Shown here: one piece after another, positions 1 through 10,980 of the stretch
Layout of the letters: each line of letters starts with the position of its first letter
Numbering within the stretch: the stretch's first letter is position 1
Assembly: GCA_039881145.1 (NCBI GenBank)
Contig: JAYKKI010000128.1
Span: 62,001 to 126,000 of the forward strand
Direction: 5' to 3'
DNA: 64,000 nucleotides
From: Druceiella hillmani
Taxonomy: Eukaryota; Arthropoda; Insecta; Lepidoptera; Hepialidae
Made by a program: the position numbers and the translations under genes
The notes under the pieces: generated by a model
The model's input: only the letters and a program-made list of their open reading frames with translations
Databases searched by the model: none
Told to the model about the DNA's origin: nothing

Positions 1-480
1 ATTGTTAATTTATTATAAAATAATTAAACTTGTACGAACTCTCATAAATAAATCTCAAATAATCAACAGTAAAATAAAAGAAACGAACAATCATAATCCT
101 TATAAAAATTCACACTTCAAATTGCAATTAAATGTCTCGCACATCGTTTTGACATTTTTAAACAGGTCTCTAAAAAATAAAAAAACGCCTTTCCATCTTA
201 AAACTTAACTAAATTAGTCTTCCGTAATAGCCTTTCGATTTAAAATAGTCCTAAAATCACATTTTTATTCGCATCTTTGTAGGAATCATCTTGTAAGAAT
301 TTTTATAAATCAGTCTGAAATAATCAACAAAAAATGTCGTTCCGACATTTGTAAGAAAATCTCTGAAAGATCTACAAAACACCCTGCTATCTTAAAAGTA
401 AAATTCAGTAAAATTAAATCATATAAATCCATATTAGTTCTTTCATTTTAAAATCACATTTTAATTATCATTTCTTATTA
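1..480. repeat. Diverged tandem duplication of about 250 bp
   Basis: Two stretches, about 40-290 and 297-480, share the same order of short matches: an AATAATCAACA segment, a run ending CATCTTAAAA or CTATCTTAAAA, and TTAAAATCACATTTT near the end. The spacing is similar in both, so this is an old tandem duplication with many substitutions and indels. No coding potential is visible. A short palindrome around TGTCGTTCCGACA lies near 335. Confidence 0.4.
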
Positions 481-488
481 GTTAGTAC

Positions 489-1944
489 TTATTTCTTCTT
501 CTTTTTAAAAGGTTGATTGCTAAAATCTTGGGTATAAATCACTGCTGTATGCAAGGCTATTTGAGAGCGACTGCCACCAAAATGGAAGCTCTGAACTTCT
601 TGAGCATACTTCAACGCATAATTTTCGGAATAATCGACGTGTAACATAGGTTCATCAAAACGTAAATTTTCCCTCAAATGTTCCATTGCATTTTATTGTT
701 TTACTATGTTGTAAGAATACGTAAAGAATTTTGGAAGAACTGTTTCCAATTTTTGAATCAATTTTTTAGGGTTTTCTTCTCCTTTCTCTTTGGACGTCAA
801 TTGTTGTTTTTTCTTTATGCCTTTGCTCGTCATGATTTCTTTAGCCACCCTTTTCCATTCGTATTATGTTACTGGTAAATCATCACGAAATTCCTTATAT
901 GCAGGAACTTTTCTTTCACAAGCAGCACAGGTTCTTTCTAAGCATTCTGGGTTTCAAATGTTGCAACACAGAGTTTCCAATATTTCATTAGAATTCTTTT
1001 CTTTAAGAATACGCGCCTTGTATTATGCTTCTATTAGCAGATCCATATTGGTATGTTGCATGCATAGCCATGTGTTATCTTTATCTTGCTGCACTGGGAA
1101 GAATACCCAAAAGGGTCTTTTTTTGCAGAAAAATGAGTAGGAGACGTGAATATTTTTTTTCTTGATATATTTCTTGTAGAGCTCTTTCAAAGGTACAATT
1201 AAAAAACGCTTTTGGTGCCTGACTTTATTTTTCGTAATGTATTCTTTTTTTCCAACTCTGATAACACTATTACTATAATCGTTATAAAAGCAATGAATAG
1301 ATTCAACGACGTCAGTCTTTGCAGTCTGTAGCACTTTTTGTTCATTCTTTTTAATGTATCTGTATTTTTTTATCAATTTTTGTGTTTTTTTATTAATTTT
1401 TTTGTTACTCGCTATCAATTGGAAATCACCATCGTCATTGATAATAGGCCTTTTTTCCGCAACTCTTGACGTCTACGTTCTCTCATTCGGTACATGGCAT
1501 TTTGTTGTTTAAGTTTTTTAATAATATCAATAATTTTTTTTTGCTTTTTCTGTTCTTTGTAACGTATTTTTCTGACGATCAGTGAAACTTCATGTGATGT
1601 GTATATACGATTTCCAGCGCCTTTCAATGGATCACTTAACAGCTGTTCTTGCTCATTGTCTCCTTTGTTTTCTGGTACTGCTTCTACTCTTATGGGATCT
1701 GGTATCCTCTGCCTGTATTTAGAATTTTTCTTCCATTTCATTCTTTGTGTTTTCTGTAGTGTTTTGTTTTTTCTGTAATGCTAGTGATTTTTTTCGAAGC
1801 TTTCCTTTTTAAATATCTCATTCTTTGCTTTTCTTTTTCTATAATATATAATTCAGGATCACTTTTAATTTCCGCATAGCGGCGCCTTTTGCAGAGCCTT
1901 TGTTGAACTAGGCGGTCTTCTTTAGATTTTTTTATTTTTGCCAT
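489..1944 (-). pseudogene. Broken copy of a multicopy arthropod gene family of unknown function
   Basis: The order, read on the minus strand, is as follows. First is a very basic N-terminus (1944-1741, rich in K and R). Next comes a Lys-rich coiled coil (1741-1418) containing KIRYKEQKKQKKIIDIIKKL. Then comes a block with GKKEYITKNK, QKRFL and PFWVFFP (1418-1026), a Cys-rich part (about 1000-885) with CC and C-x4-C-x2-C spacing, and finally HVDYSENY and FHFGGS (686-489). I recognise this architecture from uncharacterised proteins that occur in many copies in arthropod genomes. Its biochemical role is unknown to me, and a transposon origin is only a guess. The copy is dead. Frames shift near 1740, 1416, 960 and 690-720, and in-frame stops lie at 1025-1023, 867-865 and 760-758, with family-like sequence continuing past each. 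The match ends at a Lys run at 489, so the C-terminus is missing or unrecognisable. Confidence 0.75.
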
Positions 1945-2755
1945 AATAAGTACAACAAAGAATATAATTTATTTAACAAAACTGACTGCATAAACTTGTG
2001 AACTATTTTATTTCAACCATTTAGGCTACAGCAAAGAAATCAACATAATATGGTATCTGCCACCATTTTAGGGAACGAACTATTTTTACTTTTTTCACGA
2101 AAATTTGTCCGCTTCCATGGTACATTAGCCAATTTCTAAATTTTTCCCAGCGTTTGGGCTGAAAGATCTAAACTCAAGCCAAATCATGGGTTTCTAGCTT
2201 ATTTAGAAGCGACGATTATAGGTATTGATATATTAGTAAAGTAGTTTTCTTGAAAAAGTGCTTAAACAAACCAGTTATTATATTTTTTCCTATATTTGTG
2301 CTGTAAGATCGACATTTAGGCCACTTTTAAAGTTTCTTACTCATTTGTAAGTGATTATCTCATTTTGAAATATTTTTTGAAAAAGTTGTATTTCTCCGAG
2401 AGTACATTAACAATTTTCAAATTGGATGTATTGTATCTTAGAGTCAAGTGATATTACCTACTTACTGACATTCTCTGCTAGGCTAAAGGCGCTCTGCAAT
2501 TTACCCGTTACTAGGAAATATCATCACACTCAACACATTTCATTACCCTACACAAGAATGTCATTACCTTACATCATTCGTCATTACCATCAACATAAAA
2601 TTACACGACAATGTTGTTGCTGGCAATGACGAATTTGAAGAAAAACATGTCGCGACATGTTTAATTCATGTTATTAAAAGTCACATTTAAGCCAATCTAA
2701 ACTATGTTATTTTGCGTAATGTAGAGTAGTAAAAGGTATATTAAGACAGTGATAC
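1945..2755. other. Non-coding stretch with TCATTACC motif cluster
   Basis: No gene is visible. Between 2535 and 2595 the word TCATTACC recurs, once as TTCGTCATTACC. The reverse form GCAATGACGAAT follows at 2625-2636 and again near 3166. These may be remnants of short repeats. Confidence 0.3.
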
Positions 2756-2947
2756 TTACTCGGCAACCCAGGATTCTGGCAATGATGATATTTTGCGACA
2801 ATAACGGGCGACAAACAATTTTTGACACTTTTTGCAAGTATACACGTGCGCGCAGTAAGACGGATTAATGGAATCTGGGGTTGTGACGTGGATGAAGCGG
2901 GGGGAATGTCGCTCGGCGCGATAAGCGTAATTAGTGTTACTTTTCAC
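2756..2947 (-). CDS. Orphan open frame, possible exon with a Cys-rich segment
   Basis: This frame of 63 codons is unusually GC-rich for the window between 2820 and 2940. It has a cluster of cysteines, with C-x6-C-x2-C and a further C eight residues later, which could bind a metal. It ends at an excellent 5' splice site, GA|GTAAGTAT, with the GT at 2759-2758, so the apparent stop codon would lie in an intron. Possible acceptors lie just upstream near 2950-2970. I recognise no family, and no partner exon was found nearby. It may be a real exon, a fragment of a mobile element or a chance frame. Confidence 0.2.
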   Translation of the reverse strand: MKSNTNYAYRAERHSPRFIHVTTPDSINPSYCAHVYTCKKCQKLFVARYCRKISSLPESWVAE

Positions 2948-3440
2948 TGATTTTTATTCCTGTTTCGGCTAATGACGATATTTGGTCAACATTTTTTTAA
3001 TCATCTGAATATCAAGGTACATTTGTTAGAATAAAATAATCCTACATGTTAATCCAGAGCAACTATTACTGTTATAAAAATTATTCCAATTATATCAAAT
3101 ATTTATGTTCCGTTTTTTAAATATGTGTGTTTCATTAAGTACATATATGGTATGAACGTGGAAGGCAATGACGAATAACTAAATTTTTATATCATAAAAT
3201 GAACATAAATACACTTATTTTGACAATTTAAGTTGCAACTTTTGAAGACCTTTTTATCGACTTTTACCATAGTTTTAAATATTTTTAGTGATTGCGGCTA
3301 AAATTGCAGTCCAAGAACCTGATTTTTCTGCTGTTTTGGAGATTCACCCACTGCCAACTAGCCGTAAGGCATATTCCAGGGTGTCGATATTATTTGAACT
3401 AATTTATTTAAGTGCCGTCATTTTTCATTAAAGTAATTAA
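2948..3440. other. AT-rich non-coding stretch
   Basis: No gene or structured element is recognised here apart from the GCAATGACGAAT word near 3166. Confidence 0.4.
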
Positions 3441-3445
3441 ATATG

Positions 3446-3515
<70 letters not shown>

Positions 3516-3538
3516 GATATATATATATATATATATAC
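3441..3538. repeat. (TA)n microsatellite with TG/TACA interruptions
   Basis: Almost pure alternating TA, broken by ATGTAT, ACAT and TAGATA variants. The Tyr-Ile repeat frames that this creates on both strands are not genes. Confidence 0.95.
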
Positions 3539-3689
3539 ACGTACGAATATTTAGATGAATATACATCTGAAAGTGTACATTTTTTATATGCACATACATT
3601 TTTTTATACATGTTGCATATACCATACTGTTATCTTTGATTAAAATATAGCTATATAAGAAAAAAAAATGTTTACCAACAATATCCTAT

Positions 3690-4110
3690 TCTAGGTATGG
3701 TGATGATACAGGCCTTTCCGTATCCGATCTCTGTTTGTCAAGGAGCCAGCGAGTAACCAGTATTTTCAATGAATTGTATGTAGTACGTTGTAAATTTTAG
3801 GTGCAAAAAACGCATAATGTCTATCTCCATAGTCCTTGTATTCTACAGCATCGCCACGGAGACGCGCTCGTGTTATATAGGTAAGATGAAGTGGTTAAAT
3901 ATCGATTTGATTTTTATAGACGTGTATTAATATGGATCTAATTTACAATTTTGCGAATGTCAAGTACATGGAAGTCCATCAGAATAAAGTCAGGGTTAGC
4001 AATACAGCTTTTTATTAATCACTCTAATCAAAGTTTTTGGGCTTTGAAGAGAGGTTCAATTATTGTTTTGGCTGCTGCTCCCCAAGTGAGTACACCAGTC
4101 CATAATGTAT
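3690..4110 (-). pseudogene. Decayed C-terminal end of a non-LTR retrotransposon reverse transcriptase
   Basis: Read on the minus strand, one frame from about 4075 gives WGAAAKTIIEPLFKAQKL. After stops it continues as NPDFILMDFHVLDIRKIVN (to about 3945). A second frame gives LHLTYITRARLRGDA and then HYAFFAPKIYNVLHTIH, ending at a stop near 3770. The order matches the region after the polymerase core in Jockey, CR1 or I-type non-LTR elements: a WG-A-K-L-QK motif, a FxVLxIRxI motif, a TRxxx segment and a PK-YN-L motif. At least three in-frame stops and a frameshift near 3940 show that it is dead. The catalytic YADD part is not visible upstream. It probably represents an old 5'-truncated insertion. 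Clade assignment is uncertain. Confidence 0.65.
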
Positions 4111-5483
4111 TGTCGTTATAGGAGGCGAATCAAATATGTTACGTATTTTTTTTTAATATGTACATGAGTTGCCTCAATTTTGTGACAAATATCAAATTGT
4201 ATATTTTATAAATCCTTATGTCTTTTTCACACTAAATTCCATAGCTGAATAGGGATTCCTATACGTCGCTAGCAGGATCTTTTTTGCAATTCATCTCCTA
4301 TATTTTTTTTAATTAAACATATTTTAATTATTAATGTTGAATTACCTTAAGTACACCAGTAAGGCTAGTCATTTAATAGTTTCCATCCGCATTATTTCCA
4401 CACTCTATTTTTATAAATAATAAAGATTTTTTTAATTGATCCATAGCCAATAGAGTTAAATTATTCAAAATTATTTTATCTAAAAGTACCGATCGACATC
4501 TATTTTAGGGATATTTTCGATATTTTATACAGTCTATTTGGAAATGGGTAACACATGTAAAGGACTTTTGAGGCTTAATACTTCGTGAACGGGTTTAAAA
4601 AAAAAGTGATAAATTAAACCCAGATTTAAATTTAAAAGACTTTCAAACGAAAACCTTTGAAAGTTTATCTCACCCTGCACTTTTCAAAGTTTTTCCATAT
4701 TTAAGAATTCTTTTTCCACATTTTTATTAAAACATCTTTAGCTGAAGCATATAAGTACATACAGAATTCTCTGCAGGTAGGCGTGACATTTCAGAAATTA
4801 TGTGTGGGCCATAGACTAATAGACTTGCATACGCATATGAGGAAATTTTAATAGCTTTATTAGAAAATTTAATGAGTACACAATTTAGAATTATTGCTTT
4901 AATATTTGGTTAACTCCAGGTAAAGGTTCAGGCTTTTTTATAATTTTGACATAATGGGGTTCAGGTATTTATTGATAGATTGGGGGAGTAGTGATATAAT
5001 TTCGTTCGGAGGTACCCGCGTCGAGACATTAGAACCACTCTTTAAGGACCCAATAATTATGTAATACAATATCAGAATGATGTTATAGGTTAGATAGATT
5101 ATTTTTATATTTTGTTTAATATTATTCAATAAATATAGTATAGTAGTACTTCTGTCACGATGGAGCTATTTACAAAAAAGTATAAAGCTTGTAATTGATA
5201 GATGTTTCTAAACGTTATTCCCGAATAAAGTCATTTCACGTAGAGGTGCCATAAACTAAACAACGAGAAGTGATTAGCGATCTCAGCCCACTTCTTTTAT
5301 TTTTCATGAGGAGTATACAAGAACAAACCATAATATCGGGAGTAACTAAAGCATAATCTGAAATGAAGTTAGTTTCAAGAATAACATTCCAACGCATAGT
5401 CGAAGAGCAATACCAGCAGCGTACCGATCAATATCTGGACTATAATATTTTGGACATTTTCAATATTTGTGTTTGTTTTAGCT
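4111..5483. other. AT-rich stretch, nothing recognised
   Basis: I see no gene. The first 200 bases may still hold eroded retrotransposon sequence continuous with the neighbouring reverse transcriptase relic, but no frame is convincing. Confidence 0.3.
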
Positions 5484-5493
5484 TTATATATAT

Positions 5494-5553
<60 letters not shown>

Positions 5554-5555
5554 AT
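5484..5555. repeat. (TA)n microsatellite
   Basis: About 70 bases of TA dinucleotides with a single AAATA interruption. Confidence 0.95.
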
Positions 5556-8103
5556 CTAGGCTATCAGATAATTATTTAATTATCACTCGTATGGACACCG
5601 GGATGAGACAATAATTTTTTCTATTTTCAGTTTCGATATACTAAAAATGCGCTTTAATTTTCTTCAAGCACTTTTGTTCAAAAGTATCAATAAAATTTGT
5701 TATGCTTTCGGTGACGTAAAACCATAAATTAGCAAATTCAGAAAATTGTACAATTTACAAGACAACTATTATTAAAAATATCATAGTTTTGCATAGGTCA
5801 CAACAAAAATGACAAGAAATCTTCAATTTACTTTTTTTAGTATTTTTTATTCCTTGTACACCATAATTTTAAACCAAAATATATTGTCTCACTTCAAATA
5901 TCGTGTTCAATATAAATAAGAAAGATTGACATTAACTAGACTTGAAAAAGTTATAATTTTCCTCGCAAAACTTCATTACCCTTTCAACTCTGTTTTTATT
6001 TCAAATAAAATATTTTAATTTAATTTTATCAAAAACAACAAACAAATTATTATAACAAGATAGATCGAAAAAGTTTCTTGGTCTATTTGCTTATTCAGGC
6101 TAATTTCTGCAACCACAGGTCCAATGCAAAAATTATTGTTGTGTTAAAAAACTTATACTTTGAGAAAGACTATTAGCCATACATACCACACCACGATTAT
6201 TAAGGTCAAAACACGTAAGAGAAGGTCAAGAATCTGCACGAATGAAGGGTGTAAGTTAGAAACCGTCTTATTCATTGAATGATAGTACCAAGTATTCCCA
6301 GAGACGCATCCTCGATCCCGATAAACAATATCGTTAGGAAAGAAAACGGCATAATTAAGGTAATCTACGCAGCGCAACCGCGGGACACAAATAGTATGAA
6401 ATAAAATGCAAAAAAAATCTGAGATCGGCACGACTGATTTTTTAAAACTAATATTTACAATTTAACAAGATTATTGACAATAAACCTACCGTAGATATAT
6501 ATTAATTTTCCACAACGAAGTTACATTTTATATAAATAAAACCTCGTATTGAAATCTAGGAAAGGAACACAAATTTCTTTTTAGCCGTATAACGTTTAAC
6601 ATCAATTATAGATGTCGCTTTGTTCGCTGCCAACAAATCACGTACAGGTCTCGCATCTTCATATTGAATTGAATTCGCGTGTTTGTCATGTTCACAATTG
6701 TCCGCCCTCGTGTCTTATTATGCTCCAATAAAAGTTTCCCTTGCCCTCGCAGTTTGCCATCACAGTGTTTATATATATAACGTGTAACAGCTGCTAACAA
6801 TTTGTACCTTGTCGTTTATATGGTGATCAAGCCACTTACGACTTCCGTCTGTACCAAATACTAGTCTGTATTGATTCGGCAGCACCATATAGAAAATGGA
6901 AAGATTTAAAAGAGCATATTAAAATATCTGAGGAGCCCGCTGTTTTACATATATTTATAGATTTTCCAATTTAATTATTTTCAGAAAATATTAATTTCAG
7001 CGATAAAATAAATATCTTTCATATAGCGGCAATTTTCCAATATTGGTTGTTTTGATGCAAAGTAACCAACTTGGCTTTCCTATTTATTTCAACATTTTTG
7101 TGGAAAAAAAATTACCAAAAATTTTCATATTAATTTTTTACTTGCATTATTTATAAATCATTTAAACGTGCACATATCGGGTATTCAATATATATTCGCA
7201 TATAGTGGTAACAAATTTATTAATTTGAAATTTGGCAACTTTTAAAAAACTCGATACCATTAATACAAATTAGTCAAAAATATTCAACACATGTACTGTG
7301 CATACCAAAAAACTGTAAAATAAATGGAACTAGACATAAAAAAGTACCTAGATATATTCAAAATATTCTAAGGCTATTAAAAATATAATTCCCTATTAAG
7401 TGTTGATCTGTTTTTTAGACAATAATTAAGATTTTGAGGCGGCATAAGAATTGTGTTAAGACAAATGGCTAAACTAACAATAAAATTAGCTTAGTGATGT
7501 AACAAAAAGCTGCTGATGCAATTTTAATTACTTTTCCGTGTTAAAAAATAATGTGCGCATCCGGAACGATAAGTATTTTTTACAGAGAAAAGGAAAACAA
7601 AATATCGACACACCAAAACTTCCAGACGATAATATTACAATAATCAGATGCTTGGATAATTGTTAGGACATAGTCTAATGATAATATTCTGTGGATAGAG
7701 ATACCGTTATATAAGGTTGAAACCTCAAACAAAGTTTTATATTTGATCTATTTCATTCTTACGTATCAAAGAAATAATGAATATTTTTAGATGAAGTCAT
7801 TTTTTTCTTCTTCTATTTATATTTGTAAGTTACAGTTTACATTTATTGATTGACCTGTATTTTTCTATTATTTAATATGTGCAATAATGAAATGTCGGAA
7901 AAGCTATTAAGTTTTTATAGCAAGTTCAAGAATTTTCTAGAAAGGTTTTTAAAATTTTCAGAACATTATTTACAGTTAATACAAAGCCTTAGAGGATATT
8001 AAATGAAAGGATGTAAATTTAAATTTATATCAAATACAGACTTTTCCACTTCGTGAATCAACAATTATTGACATTAAAACATTACTTCAATTGGCTAAAG
8101 CAA
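5556..8103. other. AT-rich stretch with two weak open frames
   Basis: No gene is supported. On the minus strand, 6431-6153 is open for 92 codons and ends in a hydrophobic segment (LLLRVLTLIIVVWYVWLIVF), with a GTATGT donor-like site near 6181. A second frame at 6800-6606 lies in a patch of slightly higher GC. Neither resembles a family that I know. Confidence 0.3.
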
Positions 8104-8499
8104 TTAACCTTTAATTAGGCGCATGGTGTGTGACGCACTCCATATAAAGTTTAAAGGATCAGAACTTTGTGAAATTTGAATTGACTGCTCTAATAGTACA
8201 GGTAGCTTCGTATAAGTGGATATTCCTTTAAATTCAGTTGCTAGAGATGCACAGTAGCTTTTGGTCACGCTTGTGGAGCACGTTTGGGGTTTGAAATACC
8301 CCATACGACTGTTTACGCGGATATAACTTCGTAAATGATACATACATTTTCCATTATTTTATAATTGTGTGTGTGACATTGTAGGTTGCGAGGATTATTT
8401 TTTTTCTTCACAATACTACACTTTTAGTATCTGAGAGCTCAAATTATAGTAATGCCTATGATTATGTACCTTTTTTTTTCTTTCTAGGTTATATTCACA

Positions 8500-8661
8500 A
8501 TGCCACGTGAACTGGGCGACCAGTACATTGCACATCTGTTGGAAGAAGAAAAAACCGTTGATAGTGTTTCTGAAAAAGAAAATGGTATTGATAGTGGAGT
8601 TGATACCGACGGTCAAATGTGTATAATTTATGACGTAGTACACCGCAAAAAAGATGCCTGA
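8500..8661 (+). pseudogene. piggyBac-like transposase N-terminal fragment
   Basis: This frame of 53 codons starts MPRELGDQYIAHLLEEEKT and goes on as an acidic, Ser/Asp-rich tail. Known piggyBac-family transposases begin in the same way: a short helix with I--LLEE followed by a low-complexity acidic region. The start is the first ATG after a pyrimidine run ending in TTTCTAG (8471-8487), so an intron may end just before it. The frame stops at 8659-8661. The DDD catalytic domain that should follow is absent. Confidence 0.5.
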
Positions 8662-8755
8662 TTGTGATATTTTCCCATCAGTTCAGCGTTAGTGGTATCC
8701 ACTTCTATATTATATATAAAGCTAAAATGGACCTTGGCATCTCTCCAAAAATATT

Positions 8756-9049
8756 TTCGAAGAAATTACTGTCGGTTTGGTGAAACCTTATCTGAAAATG
8801 AGAGCCAGTAAATACATACTAACTTGATCGTTGCAGAAATAATTTAAAAAGCACGAAGTATATGAGGAAACTGAATCAGGTACTGGTTGAACGTCTTTTT
8901 ATAAAAGTATCATAAATGCATAAATTTAAAAATAAAAAACGAAGACTGAATTTTCCAAATGCTACAAATATATGTGCAATGGTCACGTGCTTTTAATATG
9001 TGAAAATTGTGATTTAAAATTAATAGTTGCTAGTGAAGTTAATGTTGAG
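8756..9049 (+). pseudogene. piggyBac-like transposase C-terminal fragment with Cys/His motif
   Basis: One frame runs from 8756 to about 9049. It begins ITVGLVKPYLKMRA, resembling the end of the piggyBac catalytic domain. It passes several stops and an Glu-rich linker, and then gives KCYKYMCNGHVLLICENC (8957-9010). This is C-x4-C-x2-H-x4-C-x2-C, the second half of the cross-brace zinc finger that ends many piggyBac transposases. The stops show that it is dead. Sharing one frame over about 290 bases despite the stops supports coding origin. Confidence 0.55.
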
Positions 9050-9227
9050 ATACTGGTTTTGTTTTTAAAGTTCCAAGTATTATTTAATATGGTCATTTAA
9101 ATGTTCTCTTTATTAAAGTCTGATTGTGCTTGTATTTTGTATTTTATTGCCGTAATTAAAACTGGGGTGTTAAACACTACATGCGATCATTTATTTTCAT
9201 TATTAGAAGCTTTCAATTGAGGGTTAA

Positions 9228-10023
9228 TACTTCTTATTGAAATGTTGTGTACATATGTTAATCACAGTTAAAATATAAAAAAAGAAAAGCTGAAAAGAAC
9301 TGAAACCTAGTTAATTGAGAAGTCGCTAGGAAAACTTAATTTAAATTTTATTCATAATATATAAAATAAAACCAAAATTTATAAATATTTACGCTGATTT
9401 TGTATGGAATGAGACGTTTTGATGACCTTTGCAATTAAAACCGTAAAGAATCCAATTCGGAACTTATTTAATACTGTGACAAAACATTTTATAAAATTAT
9501 AAATAGAAATATGTGAAGAAATATGTATCCTTTATCCATTAGAGGTAACAATAATTAATACTTTCTAAGGTGATTTTTTTTAGATTTCATATTTGAGACG
9601 ATTATTTTTTTTTGAAAAACAAAATACTTTACAATATCTTGACAAAAGTTGTACAATAAAGCTTGTAAATCTGTATTTTAAATCACATAGATAAGATGTT
9701 GATCAATAACCGTCACATTCTTTAAATTATTCAAGTTCTAGGCTGAGATGGAAAACTAATATTTAGTTATTAACGTCTTTACAAAAATTAACTAATAATG
9801 AAACCAGAAAAATAATCCCCAACAGAAATTTCCTTCTTTTCTCAAATGCAATTACATAATACACCTGCCAGGTAGCTATTCGACCTGCTTCTATTTTACT
9901 AAAAGGGTAAATTTAGTTCCCAATCTTGTAGACAGCTTTACTGATTTGGGCCTTTTAACTACTTATGTATTAGCATTTCTTTAATGGAAGACAGAAAAGT
10001 GTAATGTATTTTTATGTATATTA
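9228..10023. other. AT-rich stretch, nothing recognised
   Basis: No gene, RNA or repeat is recognised. Confidence 0.4.
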
Positions 10024-10062
10024 TTAAGAACTGTGGAAGCAACATGCTCCCACAGTTCTTAA
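10024..10062. repeat. Short near-perfect inverted repeat (hairpin)
   Basis: TTAAGAACTGTGGAAGCA is followed by a 3-base loop and then its reverse complement with one mismatch (18-bp arms). No flanking gene explains it. It may be a tiny foldback element or a cruciform site. Confidence 0.8.
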
Positions 10063-10925
10063 TTAAAGCTCTCACGGCGTAACATTAAAAACCGGCCAAT
10101 TGTGCATCAGGATACATATATGCTAGGGGTTAATAGTCATTTCACAATATTTTAAACTATGTATATCTTGTAAATTCTCATTACTTAAATTAACAAAAGA
10201 CTTGTCTAACTTTAAGACTGCCCCGAGGCGTTGGACATGTGCAAGCACCAAAAAGTAGGACAGTTCAGAATACAATCTAAATAAAACTTTATAAAACTTA
10301 AATAATGCACAATAATTCAAGTTAAACATGAAATTAACTAATAATCAGACGTATATTATCAAGCTACTCCTTAATTACATTCCTAAAGCGATCAATGGAA
10401 CAGAAAAAATGTTAAGATTGGGAGCTTCTTTCAACAGCCTATTGTTCAAAGAAGTGCGGAAAAACAGAAGAGCAGAGTAGAATGATCGTACACGCTCTAG
10501 GTAGATGAAATGAACTATGGCCTCGCCCCCTCCTTCAACAGTTAAGGGCATAAAAATTCACCAAACCCAAGATCGAAGGGTTATCAACACAATGAGTTAC
10601 TAATTTAAAAAATGCACAATGAGAAATTACAAACCCTCGTATTAAAACTTAGAAATTTGTAAAACCCTCGAATTTACAAATTTCTAAGCTAATATTGAAA
10701 TTTAAGTTTATTATCATTTTGACTAAAATAAAATGAAAATAAAAATATAAAATGTATCTATCAAACGTTTTTGATCAAATCAAAGATCTCGTCTGAAAAT
10801 ATTTCAGTACGATTGATAAAGTGAGTTGAAAGAAGACGCAATTATTTGGTTCACATACTTGATTTTCCGTCCGTGATTCCAGTATAAAAATCATTGCGTG
10901 TATATATACATGTAAGTATATGTAA
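10063..10925. other. AT-rich stretch, nothing recognised
   Basis: No gene is visible. Around 10620-10690 a phrase of the type AAACCCTCG-TTACAAATTTCTAAG appears in both orientations, a weak inverted duplication. Confidence 0.3.
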
Positions 10926-10980
10926 ATATATATATATATATATATATATGAGTGTGTGTGTGTGTGTGTGCGTGTGTTTG
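10926..10980. repeat. (TA)n/(GT)n compound microsatellite
   Basis: TA repeats (10926-10949) pass directly into GT repeats (10952-10980). A further compound TA/GT tract of the same kind lies at 28842-28912. Confidence 0.95.

Larger units (their letters stand above)
8104..9227 (+). mobile_element. piggyBac-like element, internally deleted
   Basis: Two ends fit the piggyBac pattern. The left end is TTAA (8104-8107) followed by CCTTTAATTAGGCGC. The right end reads inward on the minus strand as TTAA (9227-9224) followed by CCCTCAATTGAAAGC. They agree at 9 of the first 15 bases after TTAA, and most differences are transitions. Between them lie a piggyBac-type N-terminus and a piggyBac-type C-terminal Cys/His motif in plus orientation, without room for the catalytic core. 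The total is about 1.1 kb against the usual 2.3-3 kb. TTAA is the known target site of the superfamily. A second possible right end (GGGGTG before TTAA at 9173) is less like the left end. Confidence 0.55.

Noticed and set aside
678..1140. Plus-strand frames of 66 and 116 codons
   Set aside because: They are the reverse side of the broken minus-strand family copy, which has clear motifs.
3408..3643. Open frames of Tyr-Ile repeats on both strands
   Set aside because: They are translations of the (TA)n tract, as are similar frames at 5363-5614, 28609-28920, 30943-31191 and 38994-39235.
8104..8343. Minus-strand 79-codon frame
   Set aside because: It lies wholly inside the left part of the piggyBac-like element, includes its end sequence and has no motif.
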